From assembly GCA_002440225.1 (NCBI GenBank), contig DJSH01000040.1, positions 1 to 15,179 on the forward strand: a stretch of DNA of 15,179 bases, written 5' to 3'. Position 1 is the stretch's first letter, and the number at the start of each line of letters is the position of its first letter. Origin of the DNA: Candidatus Segatella violae. GTDB taxonomy: Bacteria > Bacteroidota > Bacteroidia > Bacteroidales > Bacteroidaceae. Both the position numbers and the translations under genes were made by a program. The notes under the pieces are model-generated. The model was given only the letters and a program-made list of their open reading frames with translations, searched no databases and had not been told where the DNA came from. Below, one piece after another: positions 8,433 through 15,179 of the stretch.

Positions 8433-8440
8433 CAAAGTTA
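8433..8440 (-). promoter_or_regulatory. -7 promoter element for the HTCS gene
   Basis: On the minus strand this reads TAACTTTG, a full match to TAnnTTTG, 25 bases before the ATG at 8407. It implies a leader of about 20 bases. No clear TTTG is found at the -33 distance (around 8460), so only the -7 half is claimed. Because the terminator of the hydrolase operon lies just upstream, the regulator is probably transcribed separately. Confidence 0.6.
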
Positions 8441-8475
8441 CGAAATAATCTTTAAATTATAGGCTTTTAGGAACA

Positions 8476-8516
8476 AGAAAAAGCTCCGAAAGGGGGTATT
8501 TCCGTCTTTCGGAGCT
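8476..8516 (-). terminator. intrinsic terminator of the hydrolase operon
   Basis: A perfect 11-bp stem (AGCTCCGAAAG at 8482-8492 with CTTTCGGAGCT at 8506-8516) and a 13-base loop is followed, on the minus strand, by a run of five T at 8477-8481. It begins 22 bases after the stop of the S9 peptidase gene and separates that operon from the HTCS gene. Confidence 0.92.
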
Positions 8517-8538
8517 AAATGATGATTTTATCTCATAT

Positions 8539-10689
8539 TTATTTGGTGTTTACCAAATTCCACTTAGGAGGATTCACGCCCATCAGATTCTTCACGAAGA
8601 AGTCGTAGCGCTTGTGCTCGCCATAAAGCTCACCCATCGTATGATGAGCGCCTGGGATGACAACCAATTCGAAATCCTTATTGGCTTTTTCCAGAGCATT
8701 CACCACCTGATAGGTGCTGGAAGGATCCACATTGTCGTCGATTTCTCCCACAACGAGCATCAGTGGGCGCTCCAACTTATGGGCATTCTCCACATTGCTG
8801 CACTCCACATAACTGGAATCCACTGGCCAACTCATCCACTGTTCGTTCCACCAAATCTTGTCCATTCGGTTGTCGTGGCAGCCACAGGCGCTGTAGGCTG
8901 CCTTGTAGAAATCTCCATGCAGCAAGACGGCGGTGGTACTCTCCTGTCCGCCAGCCGAGCAGCCATAGATGCCCACATTATCGGCATCCATATAAGGATA
9001 TTTCTTGGCAGCCGCCTTAATCCATAGCTCACGGTCAGGGAATCCTGCATCCTTCAAGTTCTTGTAGCAAACCTCCTCAAATTGCTTGCCTCTATAAGAT
9101 GTGCCCATCGCATCGAGCTGCACCACGATGAAACCAAGCTCTGCAAGCGAGGTGGTCCACCAGTTGTAGTTCATAAAGCTCTTTGGCGTATAGGCATCGC
9201 CTGGTCCCGAATAGATGTATTCGATGACAGGATACTTCTTGTTAGGGTCGAAGTTGGTAGGTCGCTGGATGATGCCCCACATATCCGTCTTGCCATCCCT
9301 ACCCTTTGCCACGAACACTTCGGGTGCCTGCCATCCGTGCTTCTTCAAAATGGAGAGGTCTGCGGTCTCCAAAGTCTTGACGAGCTTGCCAGTCTGCGCA
9401 TCTCTCAACACAGTGACAGGAGCAGCATCCACCTTGGAGTAAGTATCCAAGAGATAACGATAATCGTAAGTATATTGCGCACTATGGTTACCTTCCTCTG
9501 GGGTGAGTGCCACCATATTCTTGCCATCCATTCCTATCTTATAATAATGTATCAAGTAAGGATCTTCCTTCGGATTCACACCGCAAGCCGAGAAGTAGAT
9601 TTCCCCTTTCTTCTCATCCACTCGCTGCACCTCCTTCATAAACCAGGCTCCCTTGGTAATCTGGTGAATCACCTTGCCCTTCTGCACATCGTAGAGATAG
9701 ATATGATTCCAGTTGTCTCGCTCACTGGTCCAGAGCAGTTGCTTTCCATCGTTGATAAACTGGCGCCAGATACGTCCATAGTTCACGAACTTATCCGAGC
9801 GTTCCTCCACCACGGTACGCAACTTGCCCGTCTCGGCGTTCATCGCCAGCATCTGATACAGATGATGACCACGCTTGTTGTACTCCATCGTCACTTCCTT
9901 GCCGTCGGGAGTCCACTGCATCCATTCCAGTTCATATTGATTTTCCAGTTGATGCGTATCAGCCTCCACCTTCTTGCCGGTGGCTACGTCGATGATAGCG
10001 GGCAGACGCTGTGGCAGTTGGTCGCCCGGCTTGGCATACTCCTGCTTGTGAAGAATAGGCTGCAACTGGTCGGAAGGTGAAGACTCCACATAGTAAGCAT
10101 AACGCTTCTCCACAGGGATGCGCTTATATACAAAGAGGTGTTTGCCGTCAGGACTCCACTGGATACGGTTGGAATAATAGCAACCGATGGTACCATCTTG
10201 CGTCAAGATGCGCTTGGCTTGGGTATAAGGCTTGCCCGCCTCGTGCAGCACCACATTATATCCCTCGATGTAAGCCTCCCACTTGCCATCGGGCGATGTC
10301 ACAGGATAAGCCTCGTGTTCCTCATCTACCTCCATCCAGTGGCGCTCATGAGGGCGTCCGAACTGAGGCTGTTGTGCAGGACGTGGCTTGATGCCGAGTG
10401 CCTTCTCCATCGCCTCCTGCGAATCATAGCTTTTCAGTTCATCCTTGTCTGCATCGTATGAAACATACTTCTTGCCCCGAGGGGTTGAAACCTGATAATG
10501 CAACACATGAGTAGAGTCGCACCAAGCCGTAGAACGAGCCCAATGATATACGGAATCTACATGAAATGTATGTCTCAGAGCGTATGCTCGGTTGTAATCC
10601 TCCAATGTTCCTTGTGCCGAAGCCGTAGCGATGGGCATAGTCAAAGCCGTGCCCAACAGCAACGTCATTCCCAAAATCTGATTTTTCAT
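8539..10689 (-). CDS. S9-family serine peptidase, dipeptidyl-peptidase IV-like
   Basis: A probable periplasmic exopeptidase of 716 residues. The signal peptide (1-25) ends ATASA and is followed by Q26. Residues about 30-455 form the beta-propeller (DPPIV_N) that gates access, with repeated WSPDGK-like strands at 178-183 and 259-263. The alpha/beta-hydrolase domain follows from about 460: YIYSGPGDAY at 491-500, nucleophile S578 in YGCSAGGQ, the aspartate in EIDDNVDP (D651 or D652), and H683 in PGAHHT. DDNVDP instead of the DDNVH of mammalian DPP4 is, as far as I recall, normal for this Bacteroidota branch. Such enzymes release dipeptides, often after proline or alanine; the exact specificity is not readable. 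It is the last gene of the minus-strand run, 64 bases after the M64 gene, with no TAnnTTTG element between them, so probably co-transcribed. No C-terminal sorting domain is seen. Confidence 0.93.
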   Translation of the reverse strand: MKNQILGMTLLLGTALTMPIATASAQGTLEDYNRAYALRHTFHVDSVYHWARSTAWCDSTHVLHYQVSTPRGKKYVSYDADKDELKSYDSQEAMEKALGIKPRPAQQPQFGRPHERHWMEVDEEHEAYPVTSPDGKWEAYIEGYNVVLHEAGKPYTQAKRILTQDGTIGCYYSNRIQWSPDGKHLFVYKRIPVEKRYAYYVESSPSDQLQPILHKQEYAKPGDQLPQRLPAIIDVATGKKVEADTHQLENQYELEWMQWTPDGKEVTMEYNKRGHHLYQMLAMNAETGKLRTVVEERSDKFVNYGRIWRQFINDGKQLLWTSERDNWNHIYLYDVQKGKVIHQITKGAWFMKEVQRVDEKKGEIYFSACGVNPKEDPYLIHYYKIGMDGKNMVALTPEEGNHSAQYTYDYRYLLDTYSKVDAAPVTVLRDAQTGKLVKTLETADLSILKKHGWQAPEVFVAKGRDGKTDMWGIIQRPTNFDPNKKYPVIEYIYSGPGDAYTPKSFMNYNWWTTSLAELGFIVVQLDAMGTSYRGKQFEEVCYKNLKDAGFPDRELWIKAAAKKYPYMDADNVGIYGCSAGGQESTTAVLLHGDFYKAAYSACGCHDNRMDKIWWNEQWMSWPVDSSYVECSNVENAHKLERPLMLVVGEIDDNVDPSSTYQVVNALEKANKDFELVVIPGAHHTMGELYGEHKRYDFFVKNLMGVNPPKWNLVNTK

Positions 10690-10711
10690 AACATTCTATA
10701 TTTATACCTTT

Positions 10712-10735
10712 GTTTTTACTTCTTTACTTTTTTAC
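10712..10735 (-). repeat. three 8-base tandem repeats in the S9 gene leader
   Basis: On the minus strand three consecutive octamers read GTAAAAAA, GTAAAGAA and GTAAAAAC, in the 64-base gap between the M64 stop and the S9 start. The array ends 22 bases before the S9 ATG. Such A-rich arrays can change copy number by slippage and could alter translation initiation, but with three imperfect copies this may be nothing more than an A-rich leader. Confidence 0.6.
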
Positions 10736-10753
10736 CTTTTCATCTTCAGCAAA

Positions 10754-12082
10754 TCACTTTCCTGTATAGAAATCAGTGATACGCTTGATGGCACGCTGGC
10801 AAACAGGACAGAAATCGTCCACCTCATTGATGCGCATTCTGCAAACCTGGGCTGGTCGATAACATCCTTTGCTTTGGTTACCCGCGCCTTCGAAGACACC
10901 CACCTTGAAGACCGCCTCGTTCAGTTTCTTCTGTTCCTTCTCGTTCTTGATATGCTTATTGTCAGGAAGCTTAGCGGGTGGTGTAGGAATCTTGGCATTC
11001 TTAGGCATCATATCCGCCCACTTGCTTTGGAAATCTTTCAGTGTCGTAAGGTTTGGCTCCCAAGGCTCGGTATCGCTCGGATACATCGGGTCGTACTCAT
11101 CAGTGCTGTACTCATCGCCCAGTCCCGCATAGCCATGTCCAAACTCATGCACCAAGACTTTCTTGAAGGTAGGATGGTCTGAAGTGGAAAGCGTCACCTG
11201 ATTGTAGATACCTCCACCGCCATACGTCGGCGAGTTCACCAATACGATAATCTGCTCGAATGGCACATTGCTCAAAGCATCATAGATGCGATGCACCTTG
11301 CTGGTGGTAAGATAGCGAGCCGAATAAAAAGTGTCGTAATGCGAGTTAGCCAGCGTGTTCTTCCACTTGCCATCATGCGGAATACTTGGTCCTGCATCCA
11401 GCGAAGGAGCAGCCACTGCCACCACATTAAACTGTGGTTTGAGCGACTTGAAAGGTTCACGCTCGAAAATGGCATCGGCAGCACGCTGTGCATCCTGATA
11501 GAATTTATCCATTTGGTCTGGACGATAGCCTTCGGCGATGATGGCCAGGTCGATGCAGTCGGCGCTGTTTCCGCTCTTTACGATATATTTATAAGGAATG
11601 CCATTCTCGCCAAGTGGTCGTATGAGAATATCCTTTGGGTCGATAGTATGGCGCAACTCCGCCGTAACCTTCTGATGGGTATCGCTCAGCGTGATGCTCA
11701 CATCCACAGGTTTCTTTGGGAAAGGCACCAAGAAACTACTCTCGAAAGATTTCTTTAGATGCTTAGCCTCTTGCGTAAGCTGCCACTCTTGGAAGAGTGT
11801 GGAAAAAGTGTTCACATAGAGCACCTTGTTGGTACCATGCTCATAAACAGTCACCTGTCCGTTTCCATTCAGAAATTTCTCCGAGAGTCTTGTCTTTCTA
11901 CCCGCCCAAGTAGGGTTGGTATAAGCCTGCTCGAAATAGATGGCTTGGTTCACGCTGTCACCAGCCACGATATAGTCGAGGCGCAGGGTCTTGTCCTCGA
12001 AGTTGTCTTCGAAACGCTGCGCTTGCATCGGCATCGCCATCATCAGGGCGAGGGATGCGGTCAATAATCCTTTATTCTTCAT
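10754..12082 (-). CDS. M64 (IgA-peptidase family) zinc metallopeptidase
   Basis: A secreted zinc metallopeptidase of 442 residues, the normal size for bacterial M64 proteins, which have an N-terminal beta domain (about 25-150) and a C-terminal catalytic domain (about 165-440). The zinc site is VHEFGHGYAGLGDEY, with H312, E313, H316 and probably D323. Upstream, AIIAEGYRPDQMDKF (180-194) is a typical M64 segment. Four cysteines near the end (C407, C414, C425, C428; CYRPAQVCRMR and FCPVCQR) may form a disulfide or metal cluster. The signal peptide (1-21, ending MPMQA before Q22) is nearly identical to those of the two preceding genes although the mature proteins are unrelated. The founding M64 member cleaves IgA, but most relatives are untested, so IgA is not claimed as substrate. 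It starts 58 bases after the preceding stop, just behind a tiny upstream frame. Confidence 0.93.
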   Translation of the reverse strand: MKNKGLLTASLALMMAMPMQAQRFEDNFEDKTLRLDYIVAGDSVNQAIYFEQAYTNPTWAGRKTRLSEKFLNGNGQVTVYEHGTNKVLYVNTFSTLFQEWQLTQEAKHLKKSFESSFLVPFPKKPVDVSITLSDTHQKVTAELRHTIDPKDILIRPLGENGIPYKYIVKSGNSADCIDLAIIAEGYRPDQMDKFYQDAQRAADAIFEREPFKSLKPQFNVVAVAAPSLDAGPSIPHDGKWKNTLANSHYDTFYSARYLTTSKVHRIYDALSNVPFEQIIVLVNSPTYGGGGIYNQVTLSTSDHPTFKKVLVHEFGHGYAGLGDEYSTDEYDPMYPSDTEPWEPNLTTLKDFQSKWADMMPKNAKIPTPPAKLPDNKHIKNEKEQKKLNEAVFKVGVFEGAGNQSKGCYRPAQVCRMRINEVDDFCPVCQRAIKRITDFYTGK

Positions 12083-12107
12083 ATTACATCTTTTTATAAA
12101 TCATTTT
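12017..12107 (-). repeat. shared signal-peptide cassette, copy in the M64 gene
   Basis: Codons 1-22 (12082 down to 12017) match the same codons of the iminopeptidase-fusion gene at 59 of 66 bases and of the GH27 gene at 56 of 66. The match to the fusion gene continues upstream: 17 of 21 bases from 12107 to 12087, then 7 bases present only in this copy before the ATG. Similarity fades right after the codons for QR, at the predicted cleavage site. Confidence 0.9.
12084..12104 (-). other. minimal upstream reading frame before the M64 start
   Basis: An ATG at 12104 opens a frame encoding MIYKKM and a TAA at 12084-12086, with one base between that stop and the M64 ATG (ATGTAATATG). The matching frame in the next gene upstream reads MIVEKM and runs straight into its signal peptide. 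Here the 7 extra bases put it out of frame. It may be a remnant of the copied cassette or may allow stop-start coupling; nothing shows that it is translated. Confidence 0.45.
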
Positions 12108-12140
12108 ATCACAAATAGAGACACACCATTTCGTATGTCT

Positions 12141-13913
12141 TTACAAATGTGTCATCAACCATTCTGCCAAAACCTTGCAGTAATGATCATGATCTTCTAC
12201 GAAAGGCATGTGGCGACTTCCCACAAAGAGTTCCCATTTACTGTTAGGCAAAGCATCGTGCATGGCCTTGGCGATGGCTGGAGTACAAAGGTCATCACTA
12301 CCACTAATCACCAAGGTAGGAATGTCGATGCTCTTCATCTTTTCCAGATACTCAAAATCCTTCAAGTCGCCAGTAGCATTTAGCTCATTAGGTCCCCAGC
12401 CATAAATATACGACAAGGTACCCGCCTTTTTCTCTCTTCTCAAGCATTCTGGCGAGTCGGCGGTAACAGGTGCTGCACAATGTTGCTCCATATAGTGAGC
12501 GATTGCACGCTTATATGCCTTGCTTTCAAAATCACTTGTAGCCTCAGCCTTGGCTATGGCTTTTTGCTCTTTTTCTGGTAAGTATTTTACCAAGCGAAGT
12601 TGTTCCTTTACCCACATCGATGCCGAAGGATTGGTACTGGAGAGAATGAGAGAGCGAATCCCATCGGGATGACGCTCATAGACATACGCCAAAGCCAGCA
12701 TACCTCCCCACGACTGTCCCAAGAGGTGTACTTGGTCAAGATGTAAGTATTTACGGAGCGCATCTAGTTCATCCACCCACGTCTCAGTCTTCCAAAGTTC
12801 TGGATGACCTTCGACATAAGATTTACCACAGCCCAACTGGTCGTACATGATGACCTGATGTCCTGTTTCTGCGATTTGATCTAGTACCTCGAAATAGTTG
12901 TGGGTACTGCCAGGTCCACCATGCAGCAAGATGATAGGTGCTTTTCCTTCCTGCCGTTCGCCCACGATTCGATAATAGACCTGATGTCCTTTGAAAGGCA
13001 TGTATCCCTCCTCTACTTTCTGCTTTTGCCCTGTGAAGACAAAGTTCTTGGCACGCAGCAAGTCTGTATAATCGCAAGTATAAATGTTTTGCTTCTTGTG
13101 CTTGCTAATCTGTAATTGAGTAGCGGGGAAATACTGTGCCAAGAGATGATACATATCAGGATCCATCACCTGCAATTCCTCACGGGTGTTAATCCAGTTA
13201 TGCTTGCCGTCAGCACGTTGTACCTCTGCATTTACATTAAACCAGTCTTGCACAGCCTCAGCAAAATACTCCATGCCATTGTCCAGTCGATAAGTATTGG
13301 CATAAATGCCACGAGCTTTCGCCTTGGCTAGAAGCGAGTCTAGCTTTTCATTGATGGTAGGATCCACCTGATAGATACCTATCAAATGGATGGAATGGGC
13401 AAACTCATGAATGAGGATATCCTCGGCATGATACTTATCTATTTGGTAAGCAAGAATGTTCTCTTCGGCACAGGTTGTGACAGGTACTTCCATCGTTCCT
13501 TCCATTCCTCGAGCCCTCACGTCCATATTCACCGTAGTATCATTAATCATGAAATGGTGTTCTGGGATGTCGGTCTCGCCTTCATATCTAGCCATAATAG
13601 CCACACGAGTCCCATGCTTTTTCATCGCTTCCAACACCTCAGGTTTCAACATACAAGTCATAGCATAGAGTGTATGATGCGCAGCCACGATGCAGGAATC
13701 TGGCACTCGCCATGACGTTACGATAGGAATACCATTCACATCCACATATTTCTTATAAAACTTATCTAAATGTAAAGATTTGGGTGGTGCCGATATCTTA
13801 CATTCTGGGATGCGCAGCTCTGCATCCCCCACATACCCATTGAGTCGTTGCGCTTGCATCGGCATCGCCATCATCATGGCGAGGGATGCCGTCAACAAAC
13901 CTTTATGTTTCAT
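12141..13913 (-). CDS. secreted fusion: lethal-factor-like metallopeptidase domain plus proline iminopeptidase (S33)
   Basis: The frame is open from an ATG at 13928 (595 residues). I place the start at 13913 (590 residues) because that ATG begins the signal peptide shared with the flanking genes. In 595-residue numbering, the N-terminal domain (about 50-275) has a zinc motif ILIHEFAHSI (H174, E175, H178) followed by MEYFAEAVQDWF (E220, E224). That spacing and wording recall anthrax lethal factor (HEFGH, then EFFAEAF), so a gluzincin-type peptidase is inferred. The C-terminal domain (about 300-595) is a full proline iminopeptidase: oxyanion segment HGGPG 336-340, nucleophile S406 in GQSWGG, D546 in GSDD, and H573 in SRHMPF. 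It would remove N-terminal proline from peptides. Both domains look intact. The start is 28 bases after the GH27 stop, so the two are likely co-transcribed. The iminopeptidase half is certain and the role of the N-terminal half is not. Confidence 0.88.
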   Translation of the reverse strand: MKHKGLLTASLAMMMAMPMQAQRLNGYVGDAELRIPECKISAPPKSLHLDKFYKKYVDVNGIPIVTSWRVPDSCIVAAHHTLYAMTCMLKPEVLEAMKKHGTRVAIMARYEGETDIPEHHFMINDTTVNMDVRARGMEGTMEVPVTTCAEENILAYQIDKYHAEDILIHEFAHSIHLIGIYQVDPTINEKLDSLLAKAKARGIYANTYRLDNGMEYFAEAVQDWFNVNAEVQRADGKHNWINTREELQVMDPDMYHLLAQYFPATQLQISKHKKQNIYTCDYTDLLRAKNFVFTGQKQKVEEGYMPFKGHQVYYRIVGERQEGKAPIILLHGGPGSTHNYFEVLDQIAETGHQVIMYDQLGCGKSYVEGHPELWKTETWVDELDALRKYLHLDQVHLLGQSWGGMLALAYVYERHPDGIRSLILSSTNPSASMWVKEQLRLVKYLPEKEQKAIAKAEATSDFESKAYKRAIAHYMEQHCAAPVTADSPECLRREKKAGTLSYIYGWGPNELNATGDLKDFEYLEKMKSIDIPTLVISGSDDLCTPAIAKAMHDALPNSKWELFVGSRHMPFVEDHDHYCKVLAEWLMTHL

Positions 13914-13931
13914 CTTTTCTACAATCATTTT
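13848..13931 (-). repeat. shared signal-peptide cassette, copy in the iminopeptidase-fusion gene
   Basis: Codons 1-22 (13913 down to 13848) match both the M64 and the GH27 copies at 59 of 66 bases. The upstream part (13931 to 13914) matches the M64 leader. The peptide has a basic start (MKHKG), a methionine-rich core and the end MPMQA before Q. Most differences between copies are at third codon positions. Confidence 0.9.
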
Positions 13932-13941
13932 TTACTTGTAT

Positions 13942-15177
13942 TTACTTTACCTTCGACAATCTTACCATCAATACACCATGCGCTGGAATAGTAGCCTTGG
14001 TATTCTTTGCCGTTGTGCCGATGTCCTTGTGCTTCCAAAGGTCACGCACCTTGTATTCGTTCAGACGCATATTCACCTCATTGGCGAAATAGATGGTCTG
14101 TGCGTGCCAGTTGTAATCCAAATTCCAAGGGGTCTCTGTACGGTTCATGAAGCATACGGCAAGCTCACCATTAGCCAATGGCTTCGCCCAGATTTCCTTC
14201 TCGCCCATGTCCATAAATCTGCGACCTTGTTCGCCCAAGGAATCCTGATCTACGGCAATTACCTCTTTATTGGTCAATATCTCATGGGTATCCTTGTCCA
14301 TCTTGGTCAAGTCGTTGCCTGCCATCAAAGGAGCTGCCAACATGCACCACATCGAGAAATGAGTGATATACTCATCCTTGGTCATTCCGCCATTGCCCAC
14401 TTCGAGCATCTCGGCATCGTTCCAATGACCAGGACCTGCGTATGGATAGAGGTCTGCCATCTTATCTATGACATTGAGTACACCTACGCCTCCCCAGTCG
14501 AAGAGACATTGGTAACAATCACGGATATCGGCTGTCACTCGCCAAAGGTGTCCGATGCCCTTGCCCCATTTCCAAGGCTCGTTCTCGCCCCACTCACAAA
14601 TACTGAGCACAATAGGACGCCCCGCCTCCTTGATGGCATCGCTCATCGTGGCGTATGCTGCCTGAGCATTCTGTCCCTCGTCGGAGCACCAGTCATACTT
14701 CAAATAATCTACTCCCCATTTCGCATACATCAGGGCATCCTGAAACTGATGTCCCCTACTGCCTGGGCGACCTTGGCAAGTATAACTACCCGCACAAGAA
14801 TAAAGTCCAAATTTCAAGCCCTTGCTATGCACGTAGTCGGCAAGGTATTTCATGCCATGAGGAAAACGGTCGGGGTCTGGCTGGATAAATCCGAGGGAAT
14901 CTCGTTCCACCTGCCAGCAGTCGTCGATGACAATATATTGATAGCCAGCATCCTTCATTCCCGTCTCCACCATTTTGTCTGCCATATCCATGATGAGTTT
15001 CTCGCTCACATTGCAGCCAAACTTATTCCAAGAGTTCCATCCCATAGGTGGTGTCTGCGCCTGTGCCAAATAGGCAGAGTCGGAAACCTCTTTAGCTTTA
15101 CCAAAAAACATCTGTGCCTGCATTGGCATCGCCATCATCATGGCAAGGGATGCCGCCAATAAACCTTTATGTTTCAT
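13942..15177 (-). CDS. GH27 alpha-galactosidase, exported
   Basis: An exported glycoside hydrolase of 411 residues that should remove terminal alpha-linked galactose with retention of configuration. After the signal peptide (1-21, then Q22) and a short linker, the barrel starts with PPMGWNSWNKFGCNV at 43-57. The galactose-binding pair is in IDDCW (D85, D86). The nucleophile is D162 in YLKYDWC and the acid/base is D217 in WRVTADIRD. CEWG with E195 matches the glutamate of human alpha-galactosidase (E203), where alpha-N-acetylgalactosaminidases have serine, which favours galactose. A small beta domain closes the C terminus (about 310-411). The start at 15177 matches the shared signal-peptide block. 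Only two bases remain before the window edge, so the promoter and any earlier operon genes are out of view. The stop is 28 bases before the next start. Confidence 0.94.
   Translation of the reverse strand: MKHKGLLAASLAMMMAMPMQAQMFFGKAKEVSDSAYLAQAQTPPMGWNSWNKFGCNVSEKLIMDMADKMVETGMKDAGYQYIVIDDCWQVERDSLGFIQPDPDRFPHGMKYLADYVHSKGLKFGLYSCAGSYTCQGRPGSRGHQFQDALMYAKWGVDYLKYDWCSDEGQNAQAAYATMSDAIKEAGRPIVLSICEWGENEPWKWGKGIGHLWRVTADIRDCYQCLFDWGGVGVLNVIDKMADLYPYAGPGHWNDAEMLEVGNGGMTKDEYITHFSMWCMLAAPLMAGNDLTKMDKDTHEILTNKEVIAVDQDSLGEQGRRFMDMGEKEIWAKPLANGELAVCFMNRTETPWNLDYNWHAQTIYFANEVNMRLNEYKVRDLWKHKDIGTTAKNTKATIPAHGVLMVRLSKVK
15112..15177 (-). repeat. shared signal-peptide cassette, copy in the GH27 gene
   Basis: Codons 1-22 match the iminopeptidase-fusion gene at 59 of 66 bases and the M64 gene at 56 of 66. 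The two bases upstream of the ATG (AT) agree with the M64 copy; the rest lies outside the window. The similarity ends at codon 22, where the GH27 protein continues with MFFGK instead of R. Confidence 0.9.
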
Positions 15178-15179
15178 AT

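Noticed and set aside
8539..10689. Loss of the usual histidine in the DDNVH motif of the S9 peptidase
   Set aside because: DDNVDP appears to be the normal form in this Bacteroidota branch. The catalytic serine, aspartate and histidine are all in place, so there is no sign of an inactive enzyme.
13914..13928. Start of the iminopeptidase-fusion gene at 13928 (five extra residues, MIVEK)
   Set aside because: The internal ATG at 13913 aligns with the starts of the two other cassette copies, and the matching upstream frame in the M64 gene ends in a stop before the real start.
13780..15162. A 460-codon plus-strand open frame over the GH27 gene and the next signal peptide
   Set aside because: It is antisense to a convincing GH27 enzyme with all catalytic residues and crosses a gene boundary. 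Its translation looks like a reverse image of coding DNA, without a domain.

Overview
The window looks like a chromosomal segment of a gut-type Bacteroidota, most likely Prevotellaceae (Prevotella/Segatella). This rests on four signs: a hybrid two-component system (sensor kinase, receiver and AraC domain in one protein); TAnnTTTG-type -7 promoter elements; A/T-rich leaders without Shine-Dalgarno sequences; and signal peptides that place Gln just after the predicted signal peptidase I site. The genus is inferred from gene style, not from a marker gene. No rRNA, tRNA, CRISPR array, insertion sequence or phage gene is visible, and no gene-free stretch exceeds 300 bases.

Left part (1-4404). A minus-strand EamA/DMT-type permease is transcribed divergently from a plus-strand aldose 1-epimerase family gene. 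The epimerase gene has a long leader made of small hairpins. A 256-bp nested imperfect palindrome (2069-2324) fills the gap to a plus-strand OPT-family oligopeptide transporter. That gene ends in a 20-bp tandem duplication that includes its stop codon. A 16-bp perfect hairpin with a run of T on both sides (4363-4404) ends both the transporter gene and the convergent gene to its right.

Middle (4415-8440). A 1330-residue hybrid two-component system with its own -7 element reads leftward. No SusC/SusD pair is present, although such regulators usually sit beside one.

Right part (8476-15177). Four minus-strand genes for exported hydrolases follow one another with gaps of about 28, 58 and 64 bp and end in one strong terminator at 8476-8516. 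In transcription order they are a GH27 alpha-galactosidase, a two-domain protein (a lethal-factor-like HEFAH metallopeptidase domain joined to a proline iminopeptidase), an M64 (IgA-peptidase family) metallopeptidase, and an S9 dipeptidyl-peptidase-IV-like serine peptidase. The operon may begin beyond the right edge of the window. All four have ordinary signal peptides, with no lipobox or visible sorting domain, so they are probably periplasmic. A working model is that the hydrolases trim galactosylated peptides or glycoproteins, the S9 and iminopeptidase activities produce short peptides, and the OPT transporter can import them. The hybrid two-component system is the natural candidate regulator.

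The most striking signal is that the first three of these enzymes, unrelated in their mature parts, begin with almost the same DNA. Codons 1-22 (the signal peptide) are 56-59 of 66 bases identical pairwise, and the similarity stops at the predicted cleavage site. In two of the genes it also extends upstream of the start codon. This looks like a copied export cassette placed in front of different enzymes.
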